Below are positions 27,631 through 36,281 of a stretch of DNA of 64,000 nt, piece after piece. The notes below the pieces were generated by a model that worked only from the letters and a program-made list of their open reading frames with translations, made no database searches and was not told the origin of the DNA. Position numbers and translations under genes: made by a program. Position 1 is the stretch's first letter; each line of letters starts with the position of its first letter. Origin of the DNA: Pseudolysinimonas_A sp044239695 (GTDB taxonomy: Bacteria; Actinomycetota; Actinomycetes; Actinomycetales; Microbacteriaceae); assembly GCF_044239695.1 (NCBI RefSeq), contig NZ_JBIIAW010000003.1:6136-70135 (forward strand), in the 5' to 3' direction.

Positions 27631-27882
27631 ATGAGCAACTTCGGTGATCCCGCGGTGCGCGTGGCGCTCGAGCGACAGCTGGCCCTCCTCGTGCCGGTCG
27701 TCGAGCATCTGTCCGCGGCCGCCGCCGGCCCACCACAGCTCGTCGCCGACGACTGGCGCGGACCCGCGGCCGAGCAAGCCACCCGGTTCCTCGAGGACCT
27801 CCGGGCCGGCCTGAGCGAAGCCGCCGCCGCGGTCGACGACGAGGTGCGTCGCATCCGGGTGCACGTCGCGGGGATGCCGTGA
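27631..27882 (+). CDS. WXG100-like helical-hairpin protein
   Basis: This 83-residue protein is predicted to form two helices (about 8-34 and 46-78) joined by DDWRGPAA with Trp42-Arg43-Gly44, the WXG turn. WXG100 proteins are ESX/type VII secretion substrates or partners, often encoded directly before a larger protein. Here the stop overlaps the start of a lipase-like gene by 4 bases. No FtsK-like EccC gene is in the window. Family is inferred from length, motif and context. Confidence 0.6.
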   Translation: MSNFGDPAVRVALERQLALLVPVVEHLSAAAAGPPQLVADDWRGPAAEQATRFLEDLRAGLSEAAAAVDDEVRRIRVHVAGMP

Positions 27883-29300
27883 TCCCGCCGCTGGACTCCC
27901 GTCGCGGGCCCGACCTCGGCGGCCAGCTGCGGGTCACGGCGCCGGGCAGCGTCGTGGTCTCGACCGACGCCCTGCTCGCCTCGGCCGACCGGCTGCGCAG
28001 CCTCGAGCGCGGACTGCACGAGGACTGCCGCCGGGTGGTCGCCGCCGACGCCATCCACCCCGGCTGGCCGGTGTCCGCGCTCATCTCTCCACTGGACGCG
28101 CTCCGCGCCCGCTGCGAGCAGGCCCGCGACGCCTTCGATCGCGTGGCCGCCGACTACACGGCTCACGAGGCGGCGCTCGCGGGGGCGCAACGCGACCTCG
28201 CGGCGCTGATCGCCGCGACCATCGGCTCGTTCGCGGTGACCTTGCTCGCCCGCCTCGTGCTGCTCAACCCCGGCCTGCTCGTCGCGGTCGGCCTGTACGG
28301 CTGGTCGTCGATCCCCGACACCGGCGACGGTCGGCTCGACACCGTCAAGCAGTTCTTCCTCGACCACCCCGAGCTGATCACCAGCCCCGAGTTCACCCGC
28401 TTCGTGTCGCTGCTCTCGACGAGCATCGACGACGCGGTGCTCGGCGCGGTCGGGGTGCCGCCGATCCTCGCCCCGCTTCCCGGCGTCGAGCTCGGCCCGG
28501 ACGGCGGGGTCGCGGCCGGGGCCCTCACGCTCATCGGAGTGGGTGGGCTCTTCGGCATGTTCCGCGAGACGCCGGTGACGGTCGAGCGGGAGTCCACGAA
28601 GCCGGTCACGGCGCCGCCGTCCGGCGCGCGAGGGCACCTCGACCGCATCCCCGAAGCCAGCCAGGTGCGCATCGAGAAGTACGAAGCCGACGGGATGCCC
28701 GATCGCTACGTCGTGTACGTCGCGCCGACCGAGACCTTCTCCCCGTTCGCCGAGTCCGAACCGCGCGACCTGACGAGCAACATCCACGGCGTCGCGGGAC
28801 TGGAGGCGGGGGCGTTCCGCGCCGTCGAGCAGGCGATGCGCGAGGCCGGCATCCGTCCCGACGACGAGGTCGTGGTGAGCGGCTTCTCGCAGGGCGGACT
28901 CGTCGCGACGATGGTGGCCGGCTCGGGCCACTGGAACGTCGTCGGAGCTGCGACCTTCGGGGCGCCCGCCGGCAACATCCCGCTTCCGCCCGACCTCGTC
29001 GGCATGGCCGTGCGCAACACCGACGACTTCATCCCCGCCCTCGCCGGACCGCAGCTCGACCATTCGCTGCTGCAGGTCGAGCGCGAGGCGTTCCGTGACG
29101 GCGTCGAGATCCCCGACGAGCAACCCGCACCGGCGCACCAGCGCTCGGCCTACACCCGCACCGCCGACGCGATCGACGCCGCCGAGTCGGCGGTGGTGCG
29201 CGAACAACTGCGCCTGCTCGACGACTTCACGTCGGGGTACCTCGACCAGCCCGGTGGCCGGGCGACCGAGACGGTCTACCGGTCGGTGCGCACGGGCTGA
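27879..29300 (+). CDS. Alpha/beta-hydrolase with N-terminal helical/membrane region, possible type VII-linked lipase/esterase
   Basis: In this 473-residue protein, residues 28-115 form a helical region resembling a WXG/LXG partner domain, with hydrophobic stretches at about 115-140 and 205-228. The C-terminal half has the nucleophile elbow GFSQGG at 335-340 (Ser337), a candidate acid in NTDDFIPAL and a candidate His in LDHSLLQ. The substrate is unknown. It starts at GTG 27879, overlapping the WXG-like gene. The pair looks like a secreted effector plus partner; secretion is inferred. Confidence 0.65.
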   Translation: MIPPLDSRRGPDLGGQLRVTAPGSVVVSTDALLASADRLRSLERGLHEDCRRVVAADAIHPGWPVSALISPLDALRARCEQARDAFDRVAADYTAHEAALAGAQRDLAALIAATIGSFAVTLLARLVLLNPGLLVAVGLYGWSSIPDTGDGRLDTVKQFFLDHPELITSPEFTRFVSLLSTSIDDAVLGAVGVPPILAPLPGVELGPDGGVAAGALTLIGVGGLFGMFRETPVTVERESTKPVTAPPSGARGHLDRIPEASQVRIEKYEADGMPDRYVVYVAPTETFSPFAESEPRDLTSNIHGVAGLEAGAFRAVEQAMREAGIRPDDEVVVSGFSQGGLVATMVAGSGHWNVVGAATFGAPAGNIPLPPDLVGMAVRNTDDFIPALAGPQLDHSLLQVEREAFRDGVEIPDEQPAPAHQRSAYTRTADAIDAAESAVVREQLRLLDDFTSGYLDQPGGRATETVYRSVRTG

Positions 29301-29310
29301 CCGGGGATGC

Positions 29311-29736
29311 CTACCGCCGGTTGCGCGACTGCGTCTTGACGAACGGCCGCAGGAGGATGCCGATCAGCCAGCTGATGACGCCGAGCACGATCGCGCCGAG
29401 CACGCCCCACCAGAATCCGCCCGGCACCTGGAGGCCGAAGCCCAGCAGGCCGCTGATCCAGGCCACGAGCAGGAACAGCAGGCCGTTCACGATCAGCGAG
29501 ATGAGACCGAGCGTCAGCACGTAGATCGGGAATGCGACCACCCGGATGATGCCGCCGATGATCCCGTTGACGAGACCGAAGATGAGCGCGACCAGGAGGT
29601 AGGTGACGACCAGCTCGACGCTCACGCCGGGCTCCGGGTCGTTGTAGGGCTGCACGTAGACGTTCGGGCTCAGGATGAGCGTCGTCAGCCAGAGGGCGAG
29701 CGCGTTGATCAGAAGACGGAGGATGAGGCGACCCAT
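29311..29736 (-). CDS. PF04020-like (phage holin 4 superfamily) membrane protein
   Basis: This 141-residue protein has four hydrophobic helices with conserved Gly-Asn turns (ALIFGLVNGIIGGIIR, LGLISLIVNGLLFLLV), the pattern of the PF04020 family. Despite the family name, these are ordinary chromosomal membrane proteins. ATG 29736 is chosen; upstream codons overlap the promoter of the divergent aminotransferase. Confidence 0.8.
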   Translation of the reverse strand: MGRLILRLLINALALWLTTLILSPNVYVQPYNDPEPGVSVELVVTYLLVALIFGLVNGIIGGIIRVVAFPIYVLTLGLISLIVNGLLFLLVAWISGLLGFGLQVPGGFWWGVLGAIVLGVISWLIGILLRPFVKTQSRNRR

Positions 29737-29827
29737 GCGCCCATCATGGCGCGCGCGGGCCCCCCAGGCCAGGAGCAGGCGTGCGGCCGTGTCGGCGTGC
29801 GTGCGGCCCGACTCTAGGCTGGACCGC

Positions 29828-30913
29828 ATGCCTGTGAACCTCCGCCCGGAGATCGCCGCCCTCCCGCCCTACCGGCAGGGCCGCGCGGCGGACGCGTCGG
29901 CGTTCAAGCTCTCCAGCAACGAGAACCCCGGCCCGACGCATCCGGCGATCCTCGCGGCGATCGGCGAATCCAACCTCAACCGCTACCCGGATGCCGCGGC
30001 GACGGTGCTGCGCGCGCGTCTCGCCGAGCGCACGGGCGTCTCGATCGACGAAGTGCACGCCGCCTCCGGATCCGTGTCGATCCTCGCCCAGTTGTTCCAG
30101 GCCGCCGCCGGGCCGGGCGACGAGATCGTCTACGCCTGGCGGTCGTTCGAGGCGTATCCGCTGCTGGCGATCGTCGCCGGAGCCACGAGCGTGCAGGTGC
30201 CGAACCTCCCGGGCGGCCACCACGACCTCGACGCGATGGCGGCGGCGATCACCGACCGCACCCGCGTCGTCATCGTCTGCTCCCCGAACAACCCCACCTC
30301 GACGATCGTCACGACGGCGCAGTTCACCGCGTTCATGGCGAAGGTGCCGCCGACGGTGCTCGTCATCCTCGACGAGGCCTACCTCGAATTCGTCACCGAC
30401 CCGCACGCGGTCAGCGGACTCGTCGAGCTGCAGAACCACCCGAACCTCGTCGTGCTCCGCACCTTCTCGAAGGCGTTCGGCCTCGCCGGTCTCCGCGTCG
30501 GCTGGGCGGTGGGGGCGTCCTACATCCTCGATGCCGCGCGCAGCGCGATGATCCCTCTCTCCCTCACGGAGCCCGCCCAACGGGCCGCGCTCGCCGCGCT
30601 CGACGTCGAAGCCGACCTGCTGTCCGGAGTCGACGAGCTGGTCGAGCGTCGCACCCGCGTGTTCGAGGGGCTCACCGCGGCCGGCTGGACCGTCCCCGAG
30701 CCGCACGGCAACTTCGTCTGGTTCCCGGCCGGGGCCGAGACCTCGGCGGTCGCGGCGGTGCTCGAAGACGACGGGATCATCGGCCGCGTCTTCGCCGGGG
30801 AGGGCGTGCGGATCTCCATCGGCGAGGAGGACTCTGTCGAGAGACTCCTGCATTCCGCCGCCCGCGTTGTGGCAACCCTCCCGCTGGCGGTCGAAAACGC
30901 CCGGTTAGGGTAG
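29828..30913 (+). CDS. Histidinol-phosphate/aromatic aminotransferase (HisC/Pat family)
   Basis: This 361-residue PLP enzyme has KLSSNENP (27-34), CSPNNPTS (151-158) and the Schiff-base Lys215 in RTFSKAFGLAG. HisC makes histidinol phosphate; the close actinobacterial paralogue Pat transaminates phenylpyruvate. No his genes are adjacent, so Pat is more likely, but specificity is inferred. The ATG follows the divergent PF04020-like gene by about 90 bases. The dehydrogenase operon follows 5 bases after the stop. Confidence 0.88.
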   Translation: MPVNLRPEIAALPPYRQGRAADASAFKLSSNENPGPTHPAILAAIGESNLNRYPDAAATVLRARLAERTGVSIDEVHAASGSVSILAQLFQAAAGPGDEIVYAWRSFEAYPLLAIVAGATSVQVPNLPGGHHDLDAMAAAITDRTRVVIVCSPNNPTSTIVTTAQFTAFMAKVPPTVLVILDEAYLEFVTDPHAVSGLVELQNHPNLVVLRTFSKAFGLAGLRVGWAVGASYILDAARSAMIPLSLTEPAQRAALAALDVEADLLSGVDELVERRTRVFEGLTAAGWTVPEPHGNFVWFPAGAETSAVAAVLEDDGIIGRVFAGEGVRISIGEEDSVERLLHSAARVVATLPLAVENARLG

Positions 30914-30918
30914 GCATC

Positions 30919-32052
30919 ATGTCCTACACCGAGGCGACGATCCAGTTGCTCTCGCCGGAGGGGTCCCTCGTCGAATCCGACGCCGCCGCCCCGTACCTGG
31001 AGAAGATCACCGCGCTGAGCGACGCGCAGCTGCGGGACTTCCATCGGCAGATGGTCGTCACCCGCCGCTTCGACATCGAAGCCGGCAACCTCCAGCGCCA
31101 GGGCCAGCTCGCGCTGTGGATCCCGAGCCTCGGCCAGGAAGCCGCCCAGGTCGGGTCGGGCTACGCCGCGCGCGAGCAGGACCACATCTTCCCCGCGTAC
31201 CGCGAGCACGCGGTCGGTCGTCTGCGCGGCCTCGACCCGATGCGCATCATCGAGTTGCTCCGCGGGCTCAGTCACGGCGGCTGGAACCCGGCCGACACCG
31301 GCAACTTCCATCTCTACACGCTCGTCATCGGGTCCCAGGCGCTGCACGCGACCGGGTACGCGATGGGGCTCACCCTCGACGGGGCGACCGCGACCGGCGA
31401 TCCCGAGACCGACGCCGCGGTCGTGGCCTACTTCGGCGACGGCGCGACCAGCCAGGGGGACGTCAGCGAGGCGCTCGTCTTCGCCGCGAGCTACCAGGCG
31501 CCGATCCTGTTCTTCCTGCAGAACAACCATTGGGCGATCTCGGTGCCGGTCGAGCGCCAGTCGCGCACCCCGCTGTACCTGCGCGGCACCGGGTTCGGCA
31601 TCCCGTCGGTGCAGATCGACGGCAACGACGTGCTGGCCTCCTACGCCGTGAGTTCGACGTTCCTCGACGCGGCCCGCGCCGGCGGCGGCCCGCGCTTCAT
31701 CGAGGCGCTGACCTACCGGATGGGCGCGCACACCACGAGCGACGACCCGACGAAGTACCGCGAGAAGGAGGACGAGCGGTTCTGGGCCGAGCGCGACCCG
31801 ATCGCCCGCTTCGAGACGTTCCTCCGCGCGAAGGGTGAGGCGGATGCCTTCTTCGCCGAGGTCTCCTCCGAAGCGGAGGATCTCGCGGCCGACGTCCGGG
31901 CGCGCACCCTCGCGCTGGGGCTGCCGCCGGCGGACAAGATGTTCGCCGTCTATTCGGAGCCGCATCCGCTCATGGACGAGCAGCGTGAATGGCTCGCCGC
32001 CTACGAGGCGTCCCTCGAAGTGCCGGCTCACGACGGGGAGGCGCCCGCGTGA
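30919..32052 (+). CDS. bkdA: 2-oxoacid dehydrogenase E1 alpha subunit (probably branched-chain)
   Basis: This 377-residue subunit has the TPP motif GDGATSQGD (173-181) with the downstream NN at 202-203. With E1 beta it decarboxylates a 2-oxoacid and acylates lipoyl-E2. Actinobacteria usually use single-chain AceE for pyruvate, so an alpha/beta E1 is most likely for branched-chain 2-oxoacids (supplying anteiso/iso fatty acid primers). It overlaps E1 beta by 4 bases. Confidence 0.88.
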   Translation: MSYTEATIQLLSPEGSLVESDAAAPYLEKITALSDAQLRDFHRQMVVTRRFDIEAGNLQRQGQLALWIPSLGQEAAQVGSGYAAREQDHIFPAYREHAVGRLRGLDPMRIIELLRGLSHGGWNPADTGNFHLYTLVIGSQALHATGYAMGLTLDGATATGDPETDAAVVAYFGDGATSQGDVSEALVFAASYQAPILFFLQNNHWAISVPVERQSRTPLYLRGTGFGIPSVQIDGNDVLASYAVSSTFLDAARAGGGPRFIEALTYRMGAHTTSDDPTKYREKEDERFWAERDPIARFETFLRAKGEADAFFAEVSSEAEDLAADVRARTLALGLPPADKMFAVYSEPHPLMDEQREWLAAYEASLEVPAHDGEAPA

Positions 32053-33026
32053 GCGAGACCATGACGATGACGAAGGCCCTCAACGAGGGTCTGCGCGCGG
32101 CGCTCGCCGCGAACGACCGGGTGCTGCTCATGGGCGAGGACATCGGCACGCTCGGCGGGGTGTTCCGGGTGACCGAGGGGCTCAAGGCCGAGTTCGGCGA
32201 GAACCGGGTGCTCGACACCCCGCTCGCCGAGTCGGGCATCATCGGCACCGCGATCGGCCTCGCGATGCGCGGCTTCCGCCCGGTCTGCGAGATCCAGTTC
32301 GACGGGTTCATCTACCCGGGCTTCGACCAGATCACCTCGCAGCTGGCGAAGCTGACCGCCCGCAACGAGGGCAACCAGTCGTTCCCGGTCGTCATCCGGG
32401 TGCCCTACGGCGGCCACATCGGCGCGGTCGAGCACCACCAGGAGAGCCCCGAGGCGTACTTCGCGCACACCGCCGGGCTGCGCGTCGTGAGCCCCGCGAC
32501 CCCGCACGACGCGTACTGGATGATCCAGCAGGCGATCTCCAGCGACGACCCGGTGCTGTTCTTCGAGCCCAAGAGCCGGTACTGGCCCAAGGGCGAGGTC
32601 GACCGCGGCGCCTCCGAGACCCCGTTGCACGCGACCCGCGTCGTGCGTCCCGGCAGCGACGCGACGCTCGTCGGCCACGGGGCCATGGTGGCGACGCTGT
32701 TGCAGGCCGCGGAGATCGCGGCCGAGGAGGGCACGAACCTCGAAGTGCTCGATCTGCGCTCGCTGTCGCCGATCGACTACGCGCCGATCCTCTCCTCCGT
32801 GCAGAAGACCGGTCGGCTCGTCGTCGCCCAGGAGGCCCCGGGCCACGTGAGCGTCGGCTCGGAGATCGCCGCGACGATCGCCGAGCGCGCGTTCTACTCG
32901 TTGCAGGCGCCGGTGCTGCGGGTGAGCGGATTCGACACCCCGTTCCCCCCCGCGAAGCTGGAGAGCGCCTACCTGCCCGACGCCGACCGGGTGCTCGAGG
33001 CCGTCGACCGGGCGCTGGCGTACTAG
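32049..33026 (+). CDS. bkdB: 2-oxoacid dehydrogenase E1 beta subunit
   Basis: This 325-residue product starts at GTG 32049 (VSETMTMTKALNEGL). Conserved segments are GEDIGTLGGVFRVTEGL, DTPLAESGIIGTAIGLA and the C-terminal ApoE1-beta region ending ADRVLEAVDRALAY. It forms the heterotetramer active site with E1 alpha. Lengths and spacing are standard; E2 follows 12 bases later. Confidence 0.93.
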   Translation: MSETMTMTKALNEGLRAALAANDRVLLMGEDIGTLGGVFRVTEGLKAEFGENRVLDTPLAESGIIGTAIGLAMRGFRPVCEIQFDGFIYPGFDQITSQLAKLTARNEGNQSFPVVIRVPYGGHIGAVEHHQESPEAYFAHTAGLRVVSPATPHDAYWMIQQAISSDDPVLFFEPKSRYWPKGEVDRGASETPLHATRVVRPGSDATLVGHGAMVATLLQAAEIAAEEGTNLEVLDLRSLSPIDYAPILSSVQKTGRLVVAQEAPGHVSVGSEIAATIAERAFYSLQAPVLRVSGFDTPFPPAKLESAYLPDADRVLEAVDRALAY

Positions 33027-33038
33027 GAGGCATGCCGC

Positions 33039-34361
33039 ATGGCACAGGAATTCCCGCTCCCCGACGTCGGTGAGGGTCTCACCGAGGCCGAGATCGTCTC
33101 GTGGAAGGTCAAGCCGGGCGACACTGTCGCGGTCAACCAGGTGCTCGTCGAGATCGAGACCGCGAAGTCGCTCGTCGAGCTGCCGTCGCCGTTCGCCGGC
33201 ACCGTGACCGAGCTGCTCTTCGAGGAGGGGGCGACGGTCGAGGTCGGAGCCCCCATCATCCGGGTCGACTCGGCCGGCGGCACGATCGAGCTGCAGGCCC
33301 CGCGCGACGCGGACGTGGTCGGCGAGGTCGCCGACCCGGCGGGCGAGAGCTCCGGGGCGGTGCTCGTCGGCTACGGCTCGTCGGGCCACGGGGCGACGCG
33401 TCGCCGCCGCCGCCCGGGTGCGGTCGCGACGACCGCCGAAGGCACGACTGCCGACGGCGCGAAGGCGTCCGCTCGTCGGCCGGTCGCGACGGGGTCGCCG
33501 ATGCCGATCATCGCGAAGCCGCCGATCCGCAAGCTCGCGAAGGACCTCGACGTCGATCTCGCCACGGTGACCGGCACCGGGCTCGGCGGGGAGATCACCC
33601 GCGACGACGTCGTGCGCGGCGCGCAGCAGGCCAGCGTCTTCCGCAACATCGAGACCCCGGCCTGGCCGCAGGAGCGCGAGGAGCGCATCCCGGTGAAGGG
33701 CGTGCGCAAGGCGATCGCGACCGCGATGGTGCAGAGCGCGTTCACCGCGCCCCACGTCAGCGTCTTCACCGACGTCAACGCCACCCGCACGATGGAGTTC
33801 ACCCGACGGCTGAAGGATTCGGCGCAGTTCGCCGGCATCCGCGTCTCGCCCCTGCTGGTCATGGCGAAGGCGGTCATCTGGGCGGTGCAGCGCAACCCCA
33901 CGGTGAACTCGACGTGGACCGACACGGAGATCATCGTCCACCACTACGTGAACCTCGGGATCGCGGCCGCGACCCCGCGCGGGCTCATCGTGCCGAACAT
34001 CAAGGATGCGCAGAACCTCAGCCTGCGCGAGCTGGCGATGGCGCTCGAACAGCTCACGGTGACGGCGCGCGACGGCAAGACGACACCGGCCGACATGTCG
34101 AACGGCACGATCACGATCACCAACCTCGGTTCGTTCGGGATGGACACCGGCACGCCGATCCTCAATCCGGGCGAAGTCGGCATCGTCGCGCTCGGTGCGA
34201 TCAAGCAGAAGCCCTGGGTCATCGACGGCGAAGTGCGTCCCGCCTTCGTCACGACGGTCTCGGCGGCGTTCGACCACCGCATCGTCGACGGGGATGTCGC
34301 CAGCCGCTTCACGGCCGACCTCGCGTCGGTCATCGAGGAGCCGGCGCTTCTGCTCGACTAA
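33039..34361 (+). CDS. bkdC: Dihydrolipoamide acyltransferase E2 component
   Basis: In this 440-residue protein the lipoyl domain has the lipoylated Lys43 in ETAKS. A Lys/Arg/Ala linker follows (115-150), then a peripheral subunit-binding domain at about 160-192. The catalytic domain has His413 and Asp417 in FDHRIVDG near the C-terminus. It has a single lipoyl domain, as is usual for BkdC. The E3 gene is not adjacent, so lipoamide dehydrogenase must be encoded elsewhere. No clear terminator hairpin was found before the zinc operator 20 bases downstream. Confidence 0.93.
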   Translation: MAQEFPLPDVGEGLTEAEIVSWKVKPGDTVAVNQVLVEIETAKSLVELPSPFAGTVTELLFEEGATVEVGAPIIRVDSAGGTIELQAPRDADVVGEVADPAGESSGAVLVGYGSSGHGATRRRRRPGAVATTAEGTTADGAKASARRPVATGSPMPIIAKPPIRKLAKDLDVDLATVTGTGLGGEITRDDVVRGAQQASVFRNIETPAWPQEREERIPVKGVRKAIATAMVQSAFTAPHVSVFTDVNATRTMEFTRRLKDSAQFAGIRVSPLLVMAKAVIWAVQRNPTVNSTWTDTEIIVHHYVNLGIAAATPRGLIVPNIKDAQNLSLRELAMALEQLTVTARDGKTTPADMSNGTITITNLGSFGMDTGTPILNPGEVGIVALGAIKQKPWVIDGEVRPAFVTTVSAAFDHRIVDGDVASRFTADLASVIEEPALLLD

Positions 34362-34381
34362 CCCCCCAAGCAGCGGCTTAT

Positions 34382-34408
34382 TGAGAACCGTTTTGACAAC
34401 AGTTCTCA
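34382..34408 (+). promoter_or_regulatory. Double overlapping Zur-type operator and znuA promoter
   Basis: Two 15-base elements of the form TGAnAAnnnTTnTCA share a TGA: TGAGAACCGTTTTGA (34382-34396, one mismatch) and TGACAACAGTTCTCA (34394-34408, full match). They overlap a -35 TTGACA (34393-34398); a -10-like TAGCGT lies at 34417-34422. Zinc-loaded Zur would block this promoter. A zur gene closes the downstream operon. Confidence 0.8.
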
Positions 34409-34458
34409 TTACGGACTAGCGTGGCGACGTTCCCATCCACTCCGTCCGTGAGGCCCCC

Positions 34459-35454
34459 ATGTCCCGCCATTCCCTTCCCGCCCTGACCGCGGCGACCGTC
34501 CTCGCCGCCGCCGGACTCGCCGGCTGCGCGGCCTCGCCCGCCTCCGACGACTCGGCGCTCACGGTCGTCGCGTCCACCAACGTCTACGGCGACATCGCGG
34601 CGCGGATCGCCGGCAGCGGGATCGAGGTGCGCAGCATCATCACGAGCGCCGCGCAGGACCCGCACAGCTACGAGGCGTCCGCACAGGACCAGCTCGCCGT
34701 CTCGGACGCCGACCTCGTCATCCAGAACGGCGGAGGCTACGACGCGTTCATGGAGACGCTCCTCGACGCGTCGGGCAACGACTCGGTGCTCGTCCTCGAC
34801 GCGGTCGAGATCTCGGGACTCGCCCCGGAGGGCGACGACGAGCACGCCGAGGAGGAGCACGCCGACGAGGACGAGCACGCCGACGAAGAGCACGCCGAGG
34901 AAGACGGACACGACGGCCACGACCACATCGAGGGCTTCAACGAGCACGTGTGGTACTCCTTCGAGGCGATGGATGCCCTCGCCGAGGAGATCGCGGAGCA
35001 CCTCGGCGAACTCGACGCCGCGAACGCCGCCACGTACACGGCCAACTACGAGTCCTTCGCGACCGACCTCGCCGCCCTCGAGGAGCGCGCGCACGAACTG
35101 CACGAGGGATTCGAGGGCACCGGGGTGGCGATCACCGAGCCCGTGCCGCTCTACCTGCTCGCCGAACTCGGCTTCGACAACCTGACGCCGGATGAGTTCT
35201 CGGAGGCGATCGAGGAGGGCACCGACGTGCCGCCGCTCGTGCTCGACGAGACCCTCGAGCTGTTCCGGTCCGGGGCCGTCGGGCTGCTGGCCTACAACGA
35301 GCAGACCGCCGGAGCCGAGACCGAGGAGGTGCGGGCGGCGGCCGAGGCGGCCGGCATCCCGGTGGTCTCGTTCACCGAGACGCTGCCGGATGGCGCAGAC
35401 TACCTCTCGTGGATGACGGACAACATCGACGCCGTCGCCAACGCCCTGAGCTGA
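34459..35454 (+). CDS. znuA: Zinc ABC transporter substrate-binding lipoprotein
   Basis: This 331-residue TroA/ZnuA-family protein has a signal peptide with lipobox LAGC (Cys23). Metal-ligand candidates are His69 (DPHSYE) and His163 (NEHVWY). A His/Asp/Glu-rich loop lies at 129-156, typical of zinc (not manganese) binding proteins. It captures zinc outside the membrane and passes it to ZnuB. First gene of znuA-znuC-znuB-zur. Confidence 0.93.
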   Translation: MSRHSLPALTAATVLAAAGLAGCAASPASDDSALTVVASTNVYGDIAARIAGSGIEVRSIITSAAQDPHSYEASAQDQLAVSDADLVIQNGGGYDAFMETLLDASGNDSVLVLDAVEISGLAPEGDDEHAEEEHADEDEHADEEHAEEDGHDGHDHIEGFNEHVWYSFEAMDALAEEIAEHLGELDAANAATYTANYESFATDLAALEERAHELHEGFEGTGVAITEPVPLYLLAELGFDNLTPDEFSEAIEEGTDVPPLVLDETLELFRSGAVGLLAYNEQTAGAETEEVRAAAEAAGIPVVSFTETLPDGADYLSWMTDNIDAVANALS

Positions 35455-36281
35455 TGCCGACGACCGACGCCTCGTCGGTCGTCGCGACCCGGAGCCCCGT
35501 TCTCGAGATCGAGAGCGGGGCACTCGGCTTCGGCGACCGGACTCTCTGGCGCGACCTGGATCTGCGCATCGAACCCGGGGAGTTCCTCGCGGTGCTCGGC
35601 TCCAACGGCTCGGGCAAGACGAGCCTGCTGCGCACGATCCTCGGGATGCAGCGCCTGGATGCCGGCGAGGCGCGCCTGCTCGGCGGTCCGATCCGTGGCG
35701 GCGACCGTCGCATCGGCTACATCCCGCAGCAGAAGATCCTCCCGCCGGGCACCCCGCTCCGCGGCCGTGACCTCGTCGCGCTCGGCGTCGACGGTCATCG
35801 CTTCGGCATCCCGGTCAGCCGGTCCGCCGACCGGGCGCGGGTCGCCGAACTGATCTCGTCCGTGGGGGCCGACGCGTACGCCGATCGGCCGGTCGGGCTG
35901 CTCTCCGGCGGTGAGCAGCAGCGTCTGCGCGTCGCTCAGGCCCTCGCCGGGGATCCCGTGCTGCTGCTCTGCGACGAGCCGCTGCTCAGCCTCGACCTGC
36001 AGAACCAGCGTGCGGTGTCGGAATTGATCGACCGGCGGCGCCGGGAGCACGATACCGCCGTCGTATTCGTCACGCATGACGTCAACCCGGTGCTCGGCCT
36101 CGTCGACCGGGTGCTCTACCTCGCCGGCGGCCGCTTCCGCGAAGGCACCCCGGACGAGGTGCTGCGCAGCGACGTGCTCACCGAGCTCTACGGCACCCCC
36201 GTCGAGGTCATCCGCAGCGGAGGTCGCGTGATCGTCATCGGCGGCCAGGAGCACGCCCACCACGCGGAGGTCGTCGCGTGA
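35454..36281 (+). CDS. znuC: Zinc ABC transporter ATP-binding protein
   Basis: This 275-residue ATPase starts at ATG 35454, overlapping the znuA stop by one base (TGATG). Walker A GSNGSGKT is at 49-56, the ABC signature LSGGEQQR at 150-157 and Walker B LLLCDEP at 170-176. It drives zinc import with ZnuB. The C-terminus is His-containing (GGQEHAHHAEV). Confidence 0.93.
   Translation: MPTTDASSVVATRSPVLEIESGALGFGDRTLWRDLDLRIEPGEFLAVLGSNGSGKTSLLRTILGMQRLDAGEARLLGGPIRGGDRRIGYIPQQKILPPGTPLRGRDLVALGVDGHRFGIPVSRSADRARVAELISSVGADAYADRPVGLLSGGEQQRLRVAQALAGDPVLLLCDEPLLSLDLQNQRAVSELIDRRRREHDTAVVFVTHDVNPVLGLVDRVLYLAGGRFREGTPDEVLRSDVLTELYGTPVEVIRSGGRVIVIGGQEHAHHAEVVA

Noticed and set aside
29311..29736. 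A prophage holin.
   Set aside because: The PF04020-like family is widespread as chromosomal membrane proteins and no phage genes are nearby.
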